DNA of 64,000 nucleotides from Golubevia sp. BC0850. Lineage: Eukaryota; Basidiomycota; Exobasidiomycetes; Golubeviales; Golubeviaceae. The stretch is taken from assembly GCA_012976225.1 (NCBI GenBank), contig JAAVVG010000002.1, positions 186,001-250,000 of the forward strand, given 5' to 3'. The position numbers were made by a program, and so were the translations under genes. Below are positions 54,780 to 64,000 of the stretch, piece after piece (position 1 is the first letter of the stretch; the number at the start of each line of letters is the position of its first letter). The notes beneath the pieces are model-generated. The model worked only from the letters and a program-made list of their open reading frames with translations. It made no database searches and had not been told where the DNA came from.

Positions 54780-56535
54780 TGAAGAAGTTGTGGCCTGTGT
54801 GGTATCGTAGCTCAAGATCAAATCTTGAATCCGTTCGAAACCAAGTTGACCGAGTTTCTCATCATCTCTGAGCTCTTCATCTTGCAACAAAAGTGTCTGA
54901 TCTACCGCAGGGATATTAATGAGACTGTGGATTCAGCCTTTGACTGGTAAATGAAGGAGAGAGGGAGATGGATCGAAGGATTGAGCATTAAGTAGACATC
55001 TCTTATTCTCCGCTGCTCTCCTTCGCTCCTTCTTTCAAGGGAAAAGAACTCACTGATTCCGATTATATCCGGAGCCCTAGTTGAAATCCCACGCTTGATT
55101 TTGGCTCCAGTGAGGGTCACAAAGATTTCGAAGAACGAAAGGTAGACGTCGATTGTGTCCGAGTGGGAGACGTTGTACGTGCTCAGAGGAAATTGTTCTT
55201 CCAGGGACCGACCTTTCAGCCTGAGTTCTTGGTGTTTAGTAAGACATCCAGACTTTACTCTGACCATTTCCTTGACTAATCGAAATGGTCAAGGGGCATG
55301 GGGAAATGTCAGAGGAAAGTGCGAGAAAAATTCGAAGCAGAGTTGGTCGGAATCGCTATCTCCATCCATCCCAACCGCTTTCATTTCATTTCAGAATCAT
55401 ACACCTGACTCACTTTCAACGATGATAGGATAGGGGAAAACGCTTTCCCCCAAAGCCTCTCAGTTGTCATTTTGAAAGTCGACTTGAAATCCGGAAGTCG
55501 GTCCTACTATCAACTTCAGCAGAGAGCCGTCCTCGATCTCATGGTCTCCCATCAGAGTGTTCTCATATAATCGAGAATCTTGCAACATCACATGAAGCAT
55601 GCGAGGATTCAACCGGACGCCCAGGGTCGAAGACTTTAAGTTTAAGAGGTTGACCTTCAAGTTTCCAATTCTCTTGTAGATGGGTACCTTGGTTTTCAAT
55701 GTAGAAGTAAAGGAACTGAATCTATCGATTTGAGGAATCTCGACCTCTGAATCAAATTCCTTGTGTTGAAATATCATGTAGTGTGATTTCAGCCCGATGG
55801 AGTCGAGGGTTGTGTTCAGGTCCAGGAGAGAAACTCCTTTCCATAGCAAGACTCCTCTTTTGACCAAGGAGCCAAACTGACTTCTGGCTTCAAGGGCTTC
55901 ATGAACTGGAACAGTGAAATTGTCGGAAGAAGTTTCAAAGGCTGAAGTACTCGAAGGCTCAAAGGATGGGATGAAACTTACCATGACGAACTCTGGGTAT
56001 GGATGATGGACTTAAGTAGAGCTCGTGGCAGACAAATCCTTGGATCCATTCGTATAACACGACGTACCGACTTCCAGGAACCTTCCATCTATAATCAACA
56101 AGAAGTTCGCTGGCAACGTCGAGGCGAACTCCCATTTATATCCTTTCCGAAAGCAAAGTGGATTCTGGAGGAAGCTGACGTCCTCCATGAAAGAGTTGTG
56201 GAGTTTGAATCTTATGGTCTACTGAATTCAGAACTGAAAGAGAGAAAATGCGAAAGGAGCAAGGTGTAGGCAATGGGCCGGTTCACCGTTCAGTAATAGA
56301 TTCTGGTCTCTCACTCAACTATCCAAGCTCCTCAAGGCAGCTGGAAACGATCAAGATAGATCGTGCTCGAGGAAGAACTACTCACTTTCTTGAACTGTAA
56401 TGGTTTGCTTGTACGAAACATCTTGAATTCATCTTCGTCCGCAATTTTCAAGCTAAAGATGATGAGACTGGGATCTGCGACTGCAGGATCATACCGGTAG
56501 CGAAGATCGATTTTGTCAAGTGTCTCTAGTGGCAT
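54309..56535 (-). pseudogene. Tandem array of divergent ubiquitin-like units (degenerate polyubiquitin-like gene)
   Basis: Reading exons 56535-56386 (or 56382), 56340-56320, 56233-55982, 55941-55414, 55275-55054 (or 55050), 54924-54605 and 54484-54309 gives at least six ubiquitin-like units head to tail. Each shows the pattern strand, helix ending Q/H, then L.x.G..L....TL..Y.I....[76 protein letters not shown] and finally near-true ubiquitin [14 protein letters not shown]. Unit 3 ends ..TSG and unit 4 begins FQVDF with no spacer, as in polyubiquitin. Two in-frame stops break it: TAA at 56136-56138, aligned to ubiquitin Gln62 of unit 1, and TGA at 55460-55462, aligned to Gly10 of unit 4. Between them ATG 56135 opens a clean 211-residue two-exon frame. 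Either a decaying gene or one translated in pieces. Introns are only about 40-120 nt, except 220 nt. Confidence 0.65.
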
Positions 56536-58440
56536 CTGGAGGAGCAGAGAGAGAGGGAATGGCGGAGTGAGTCAGAATTGAGAAGTCGAACTCGGACAGA
56601 CGAAAGCGGAAGACAAACCGAAATGACAAGCACTCAAGATCCTTTCTCTGGCGACCACGAAAGGGACGATCAGGAATTATGAAACAATGTTCACTTTGAC
56701 TGAAAGGCTATAGTGAGAGAATAGACGAGTGAAGAAGGGGAAGAGATCTCTCTTTTTGCTTTAGCTATACCAGCTCAGCCAGCTGAAGCGTGACGAACAG
56801 CACCACCCGAACGGAACAGGCCACTTGATTCTATGGGGGTCAATTTTGATGAAGAATATCAACTTCAAAGCAGGGAATAGCTATGGAGTTGGGTCCCTTT
56901 CATCGCTCTGCAATCTGCGTTCACTCTCAGACTCAGCCGACTTTCGCTGTAGCTTTAAATCGGATGGATCGCTTCTCATCATCACGCCACACACTATCCA
57001 CAATTCAAAATGATCTTTTTCCAGACAGCTGTTGCTCTGAAGGGCAATCAGTACAGCAAGTACCGAGGCTCGTATCAACAGAGCAACACCAGAACGTGCA
57101 ATTTCAGAGATCGATAGCACCAGTAGGTCTTCCAGTCCCGAACCTACCAGGAGGAATATTTTTGGGATCTTTGACGTAACTTCAGATGATAGAAGGCGAA
57201 GGTGAAGTTCAACTACTCGGAACCCGCCCCTTGGACTCAAGTTGCAAATCGAGACTCACAGATTCAACTCAAAGAACAAGTCATGTCCTTCACATCTGTA
57301 ATTCTTGTAATTGTGGGCTTCTTCATTCCACCAGAGCTGAGAGCGTCTTCTAAAATCTCAACGAACATCTTTGCGACGTCGTCACGTAAGAAATAGTGTT
57401 TCGAATTTGGACTTGGAGCATAATTGATCTGTTTGACCAGTTGAATAATCCAAACTAGAGGACTGGAAAGCTTTCAGCTGTTTCTGGAGAGGAAAGCAGG
57501 ATAGAAGTCGAAGCTGAATTGAGGGTTTTGGCGTAAGCGTAATCCTTGAAACTTTGGAAACGAGGTTCGAGAGAGGTGCGAGTTGGACGGAAGGGGGAGA
57601 TGGAAGAACAGCAGAAAGGTGTTGTAGTGTTAGTCATTTTCTTGAAGAAAGGAAGAAGATAGTGAAAGTTTTGGAGAGAAGAATCAAGAAGGAAGATAAA
57701 CTTCAAAGTAACGAAAGGCATCACGGAGCGCAGGGAAAACGCTTGCGCAGATTGGCTTGTCTCATTCAGTCAGGTCTAGACCCGGACTTTTCGGATTGAA
57801 TATCTATCATTTTGGAATGATTGATAGATCCTCGTTAAGGTCTCAAGAGGGTCACTGTCTTGTGAGAGAGGATCAACAAGACAGTGGATTTTGCGATCAT
57901 GGCGACGCACCTTGTCATCGCTCCTCGTTTTCCAGGAGGTGAACCTTTCATCGAAGACATGTGAGGACGACTTTTCTTCGGCTTAAAATGAATCCTTGAT
58001 GTTCTTTCATGATCCAGAGGACCAGAACCTTCTGCTTTCATTCACCTCTTCGTGACCTCTTCCCCATTCCCGCGCTCTCTATCTCCTCTATCCCCAAACT
58101 GGACGGACTTATCGAAAAGAGCTACTCCGTGAAGGAAAGAAGGAATCCATTTGGTAGCAGAGATGTAATTTTCTCCTTTCAATGGGTCTCCGACTTAGAG
58201 AAAAAAAAACCCGTGACTTCTACTTGAGCCCAATCTTTGATTAACTTGACGAATGAAGGTATAACGTGTTCTGGAAGAGGGAAGGTTCTGACTTATGACT
58301 TCTGTGTTGAAGTTCTCTTTGACGACTCTCTGGTTGCCCTTTGGAAGAGTGAAGGAAGAAGGCAGTGGCGTCTCTTGATCGGATCTTAGAAGCCTTGGTT
58401 TTCTGGATGCAACTGACTCGATAAAGATCAATTTCAAGAA
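56536..58440 (-). pseudogene. Probable upstream continuation of the ubiquitin-like array, decayed
   Basis: The same strand carries further fragments with ubiquitin spacing but no continuous frame. Around 57170-57060: IPKIFLLVGSGLEDLLVLS, where GxxLED aligns to Gly47-Asp52. Around 57895-57800: ILSHKTVTLLRP followed, past a stop, by SINHSK, aligning to Thr12-Leu15, Ile23 and Lys27. Around 58170-58070: FLHGVALFDKSV, aligning to the Gly47 loop. The first unit shown at 56535 is preceded by a CT-rich acceptor (CTGCTCCTCCAG), so it had an upstream exon. I cannot build a joined model here. The plus strand shows nothing better. The region abuts the start of the PPR-like gene. Confidence 0.35.
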
Positions 58441-58554
58441 TGTAGAGAGATTGTGGCGAGAAGAGAGAAGAGGGCCAGTCAGCGATCGCTCAAAAGAGCA
58501 ACACTTTTTCGAGTCTTCTCAAGCGATCTTCTGAATCCCCTCTACCCACCTTCC

Positions 58555-61500
58555 ATGGCGACATGTTCTGCATGTCAGTCGTTTTACCGATCAACTTCAG
58601 GTGAAAGAATTTCATCAATACTGGATTCCAGCATTGGACTGGGACCTGCAAGTTTAAGGAGAATCGAAAGGAGAAGAGCAACTTCAAGTCAGATTACCAA
58701 TCCAACTTTAAGGCATAGTCTTTACAGCTGGAATAGGACGCAAACCTCAATCGAAACCTTCAATAGAAGATCTTATTCGACTCACAATTCTACTTCCAAT
58801 CATCAAACTCAGGAATTAGATTTGGACACTCCAGGTCAACTGCCTCACTCAGCAGAAGATGCTTCTGATTCTTCTCCTTCAGCTTCAGCTTCAGTTTCCT
58901 CCAGTCATCAACCTCCAATAACCGATCCATTGATCGATCCAATCTTTCTATCTTTTCAATCTGCAACCTCAACTTCTGCTTCATCAATTCAGCGCCGACA
59001 TCCATTACCCAAATCAAAATCAAAATCAAAATCTTCTTCTTCATCATCCCCATCTCTGATCCCAACTTCTACTCAAATTTCTCAATGGGAAGGTTCATCA
59101 ACTCTAAGAAACCTTTCACTCCCATCTTTTTTATCCTTCCTATCCTTCAAAAGCAAGAACAATCTCAATCTCAGCAACTCTTCCCTATCTGAATTGTCAG
59201 CTTTAAAAGCTTTATTGAATGGAGATGGAAAGACTCTTGAGACTCTGCACGATGAGGAATTAGGTAGTTTAGGGTATAGGATAGCTAGAGATGGCTGGGA
59301 TGCAGCTTTGAGCAGAGTTTTGAAGGCTCTGGAGGGAGAAGTGGTAGAAGATGGTGAGAAAGGGAAGGGTAAAGGAAAAGAAAGGCAGGTTGAACCAGAA
59401 GATCAAGAACAGGGATTCGAGTTGAATTGCTCAGAGAAGGGTTCAAGGAGAAGAGAACTGCTTATACAAGAGATTTGGAGAGGGTTGTCAGATTCAGATC
59501 CTACTTCTGGTCGAAGCAGCTCAAATTCAAGCGCCCGTACATCACCTAATACTTACTCTGAAGACATTCTATTACGAGTATTCAACCTTTTAGTTCAAGA
59601 GAAGAGTTATTCCATGTCTCAGATCAACAGGAAGAGGAGATTACTACCATTCAGAACTTCTTTAAATCAACAAGAGACCTCGAACGATCTGAACCAAAGC
59701 CTGTTCGGTTCTACTTTAACTTTCCATAAGGCTTCCGAAGTACTCAAACAATTCTTGGAGAGAAGAGAGGTTAGAGAGAGGGCGGAGCGAAGGCTTTATC
59801 TTAGTGTTCAAGAATCTGAAAACCTCAAATCGAGGGAGAAGATGTCTTTTCTGGAAGAAGAAGCCGAGAACAGATTGATCTTCGAGCTGCTCAAACATCT
59901 AGATTCCAAATCGAACTCGTTTCAGAAGAGGCGGGAACTGCTGGAAGAATTACATGGAAACCTCAATCAACCCAAAGACGTAGAGCTGGAGAAAGACATG
60001 GAAATCGAATCCAATTGGCCTTGGAGTTTTCTTCAAGGAAGTCAACTTATAAGGTTTCTGTTAGAACGGAATGCAGCATTCAATCAAACTGAGGATCTAT
60101 ATTGGAGTAACAGTCCTGAAAGCGATTCATCTGTCTTAGAGTCAGAAGCTCATTTAGATTCCCAAAATTCGGACAAAAAATCTCTTATCATTTCGATTCT
60201 ACGAAAATTAACTTCATCAACTTCAACTCCGATTTCAGCAGAATCTTTAAGACAAGGTAGAAAAGTTGGACAAGATTGGTTGAAGAATGAACTTTCAAAA
60301 CGTGATTCTAACAATCTAGAAAATGATCTACATGTCAGGAAAAGGCTGAAATTGGTTTCTTTTGGGATAAGTGTTAGAAGTGTTTTGATTAGAGGTTGTT
60401 TGAAAGAGGCGTTTAGTAAGCTGAATTCAGAGAGCAAGGAAGATCGTCAAGATTTGATGGCAAGGTATCATTTAGATGAAGCAGTGCAGTTGTTGAAAGC
60501 TCTTCTAGATCAGAGTTTGATAATCAAGACCAAGCTGGAAAACAAGTGGAAAGTTGAGAAATTAGGAATTGGAGAAATTAGTAGAGCTAATTCCTTGAAA
60601 GTTGATTTCGAACGATTCAATGAGGTTCTAAGAGATGAGGTTGCAATGGTTTGGAAGATTGTTTCTAACTTTCCAGTTTCAGTCGGTGGTGGTATCTACG
60701 ATAGAACTGTCAAGCAAGTTGGAGATCGAGCTGCAAGTGAGACCGAGTTATCTGCATTAGACGAAGAGAAGACTCTTAACCCCTTAGTCTTGATTAATGA
60801 TCTACTGCGGTATCTTCAAATTAATCATGGAGATTATCTAAAGAGTTTGTTTAGTGATGGAGTCAAGACTCCTATTTCAAGAGTAGGAGAAGATCAACAT
60901 GTTGAGCAGATGAAAGTTCTCTTGAATAACTGGATTGAGAATTGCTTTGCACTTTCGAAGAGTTTGAAATTTGAGAAGATTCGCTTTCAGAATCAAATTG
61001 GAAGTCTCGTATCTTCGTCAAGACTTCAGTCAGTGGTTCAGAAGGAGAAGAAAGACTTGGATGCCTTCTTGCTCTCTTTAGGTCCTGAGTGGGCTTTGAA
61101 CGGAGTCATGTCTATCATCAAATCTTCCTCTTCCTCACCGCAAATTTCCGAACCTCAGTACCCTCGAGGAATTTCAACTTTCGATTCCACAAAATCACTC
61201 GAATTGGAGTTATCACCCCTCAAGCTCCTGCAACCGATCCATTACATTCAGTTGGTTGAATACCTGGATAAGATGGATGGCGGCAATGGAGGAAGGGTGA
61301 GAGAATATTTGAAAGGAGATGTGATTGCCAATGGAAATCAAGAGGTAGTGAGTTGAGTTTAGATCGGGAGAACGGGAGAGAGGACATTCTGCTCCTTAAC
61401 TGACCTTTTTTACTGACGAATTGTTCTACCAATTCACTCCTGACCTTCCTTTTCACAGTACCGACCTTCTCCGGCTCTACTGTCATTGCCTCCTTATCTC

Positions 61501-63534
61501 AAACCTCGACTTCTTCAATGCCTCTCAAATTCAAATCTGGTTCCTCAAGCAATCACTCTTTACAAGTCTTTCTTTCTACAACAAATGTCTTCCAATCCTT
61601 CGCTATTTGACATCGTCAGGAAACCAATCCAAGACCTCGAAACCGAGGAGATCGATCAACTTTGGCTGGTAGCAGTTGAAAGACTCGGTCTTGGGGACAA
61701 GAATTTGATTGGAAGAAGAAGGAAGAAGAAAGAGAGAGAAGAGAGGAATTGGATGAATGGCAAGTTGATCATTCATAAGGAATTGAAAACTGAGATTTTG
61801 AACTCTAATTTACTCTTGAAATTAACCAAGTCTTTAGTTCGATTCGGAGAACTTCCTCAATTCAAATCTATTGCTTCTCTGACCTCAAAGTCCTCCAGCT
61901 CAATTTCAATCTATCGGCCCTCCTCAACTTCGCCAAGCTCAGTCAAGTCCTTTGCAGAACTGCTGTTCAGGTTCTTCATCCTCTCTAATCCTATCTCGAC
62001 CCTTTCACATTACGATTTAACCTCTCTATCCAGAACATGTTTTCTTTTGAAGAAGGACGATTTGGCATTCAGGTGTTTCACTGAGATTACTAGTAGAAGA
62101 GTCCTACCAGATGAGAAAGATTTAGGTGTGCTGCTAGGTGGACTTTTAGATGGAGATTCTGGGAAAGAAGATCTAGTGATCGATCTGTTTTTAGGTGAAG
62201 GGAGTTGGTCGAAGCAGCAAAGAATCAATGGCAATTACAAAGAAGATCTAGATACTGATGTCAAGAACTTGGGCGTGGAAAGATTCAAGAATGCTCAAGA
62301 CAGATTACCGCCTAATCGATTTTCTCACAGACTATTTCAACCGACAACTCAACTTTACAATCTAGTAATTTCCTCGCTTTTGAGGAAAGGCAGACTGGAT
62401 CTCGCTTCTAGAGTGCTTAGAGACGCAAGAAAACTGGGAATGAATCAGGATTTGAACATTGGGAACAAAGGTCTATTGTTGTCTTCTAGCAATTTACCAC
62501 CTCGAATTCTAGTCAAACAAGTTCTGGATTCTTTCAAAGGTTCAAGCTGTCTGGAAACAGCAGGGAACAACAGCCTGTTGTTGGATTCGAATCACGCATC
62601 AACTCTGAACAGAAAAGATCTGAACTGGTTATACGAGCCTAGAGTGATCGCCTGGATCATGAGGTGTTCGGCTATGAATCAATCTCCAAAGGAGGCTCAC
62701 GAGTCAAGATTGGAAAACGGAACTCAAGAGAAAGTCTCAAGCACGTCGACAAGTCTTCTTTCTTCAAGTTTTTCAAGCTCTTTAATCGCTGCTCTAGATC
62801 TTCATTCTTTACTTCACGTTGAATTCGGTCAGGTTCATCTCTCCGAGACGAAAGTCATTCTATCGCAGATACGTAAGAGAATCAAGGCGATCTCTTCTAT
62901 CTATGTCTTAGGCAACAGAGATCTGAAATCTTGGGAGCCTAGTTTGGAGCCCACGAATGGACGACTAGAAAAGAAGGATCTGAAAAGAAAAATCCAGGAA
63001 AGATGGATAGAGAGAATGGATAAGCTGATAGGAGAGATCAGGTGGTCTGATGAAGTGGTCATAGGGGAATTTTGGAAATTTCGAGGAGGTGCTCAATCTG
63101 AAGAATCAAAGTTCACCAACTCGTCTATCAAGTCTTCGTCCAAGCGACAACCTAATTCAATCTCTTCAGCTATCTTCGACTCGATCCTTTCAATCTACCA
63201 ACGACTCGAAGACAAGGAAGGAGTTCAAGAAACAATTTCGTGGATGATGCAAGATGGCATTCACATTACTTCAAAGCTGTCGAACGAAGTAGCAAGAAAG
63301 GAAGAGGAGAGGCTATTGAGGATAGAGAAGACTAAAGAAATTTTGAATGGAATCTCATTTGATGGAAGAAAAGGTCAGAGGGTGATATGGTGGGCTTTCG
63401 AGACTGAAAGGAAATATTTGGTCGCAGGGGCAGAGGAGGTGGGGAAGAGGGGGGGCTTCGCCAAGTTGGGAGATGAAGAAAGGGTCAAGAGAACCAAAAA
63501 TTGGTGGCAAGAGAGAAGTGTACCTCTCGCATAG
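58555..63534 (+). CDS. Large PPR-like, probably mitochondrial, protein
   Basis: Two exons (58555-61347 and 61459-63534) join in phase to 1622 residues. The N-terminus is rich in Arg/Ser with few acids and contains RRSYSTHNSTS, typical of a mitochondrial presequence. The body is strongly alpha-helical and Leu/Glu/Lys/Ser-rich. In exon 2 the segment LYNLVISSLLRKGRLDLASRVLRDARKLGM fits one pentatricopeptide repeat (given as residues around 62354-62443 nt). Neighbouring stretches such as CFLLKKDDLAFRCFTEITSRRVLPDE resemble further degenerate repeats. Fungal PPR proteins act in mitochondrial RNA processing and translation; the target here is unknown. The start is the first ATG in frame. The acceptor is TTTTCACAG. 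Low-complexity Ser/Lys tracts (about 59020-59060) are present. Confidence 0.75.
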
Positions 63535-63958
63535 CAGAAGTGAGAGCAAGTTTCATGTACTTTTATTTTGATTGGGAATGAAACGAAAGGCCGCGGAAAG
63601 CCTCTATCTCTTTATGGGCCTGCTTGTTGATTATGCAGATATTCAGGATCACAAGTCAACATCCCCCATCTCTGAAGATTTCTCAAGCTTTTCAAATCAA
63701 AAGGAAGATCGTTATCGACTTGACAATGAAATTCTAACAGAGATTGCTGCTCGACCCACGAGATGCAACTGAACGCTCGACGAACTCGGAAGCCACCGAA
63801 AAGGGAAGGCGAGAAAAGAAAAAGCAGACTGAGATGGAAATGGCAAGCAAAGCCGAAAATTGATATTTGTAAATCCCAGACAGGTATTTACAAAAAGCTG
63901 CGTTGAAATTGAGCTGATAATGGAACAAGTTCTGGCGATCTTGAGCAGTTGTATCCAC
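63535..63958. other. Intergenic, right end
   Basis: 3' flank of the PPR-like gene. Frames on both strands are short and motif-free. Confidence 0.3.
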
Positions 63959-64000
63959 TCAGCCCCACCGATTGCTTCCTGCTCCCGTTTCCTCCTCATC
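63959..64000 (-). CDS. Possible last codons of a minus-strand gene running off the window
   Basis: From the right edge a minus-strand frame reads DEEETGAGSNRWG and stops at TGA 63961-63959. An acidic stretch followed by a short Gly/Asn/Trp end looks like a natural C-terminus, but 13 residues cannot prove it. Confidence 0.25.
   Translation of the reverse strand, partial: DEEETGAGSNRWG

Noticed and set aside
1-64000. CRISPR arrays, LTR or DNA transposons, rRNA genes
   Set aside because: No regularly spaced repeats, terminal repeats, transposase or reverse-transcriptase motifs, or rRNA blocks were found on reading both strands.

Overview
This 64 kb window is nuclear DNA of an intron-rich fungus, most likely a basidiomycete. 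Genes carry several short introns (mostly 45-250 nt) with GTGAGT-type donors. The gene set is fungal: a URA2-type CPSase-ATCase fusion, SEC66, TOM22, HRQ1, PRP24, a B56 subunit and the fungal complex I 9.5 kDa subunit. GC looks moderate. There are no operons, CRISPR arrays, rRNA genes or convincing mobile elements. I worked out exon models by hand by matching GT/GC..AG borders, reading phase and conserved family motifs. Coordinates are therefore proposals, but most close in phase from start to stop.

Layout. 0-8 kb: the tail of a membrane protein gene, the helicase HRQ1 (+) and complex I NDUFA9 (-). 8-16.6 kb: a GMC oxidoreductase (+), the U4/U6 recycling factor PRP24/SART3 (-) and a HAD-type dehalogenase-like hydrolase (+). 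16.7-25 kb: a DUF952 gene (-), mitochondrial uS8m (-) and TOM22 (+) sharing a 117 bp promoter, an intron-containing tRNA-Ser(AGA) (-), a small broken or frameshifted ORF pair (+), and the tiny complex I subunit NDUFA3/9.5 kDa (-). 25-31 kb: a zinc metalloprotease with two jacalin-like domains (-) and an alkenal-reductase-like MDR enzyme (-). 31-43 kb: the pyrimidine synthase URA2 (+), an aldo-keto reductase (+) and SEC66 with a long Gln-rich tail (-). 43.8-54 kb: PP2A B56 subunit RTS1 (+), a multi-exon membrane protein with a large ectodomain (-) and a DUF2237 gene (+). 54.3-58.4 kb: the most unusual locus, a head-to-tail array of very divergent ubiquitin-like units (-). It ends in one unit about 70% identical to ubiquitin, whose final Gly is Cys and which carries a 40-residue tail. 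58.5-63.5 kb: a large, probably mitochondrial, PPR-like protein (+).

Themes. Mitochondrial biogenesis is well represented (NDUFA9, NDUFA3, TOM22, uS8m and probably the PPR-like protein). Several genes were found only by splicing logic because their exons are too short for ORF searches (DUF952, NDUFA3, TOM22 ends, tRNA-Ser, the ubiquitin-like array). The ubiquitin-like array is the best candidate for an undescribed system. Units remain in register, but at least two in-frame stops sit at positions that align to ubiquitin Gln62 and Gly10. It is therefore either a decaying polyubiquitin-derived gene or one read in segments.
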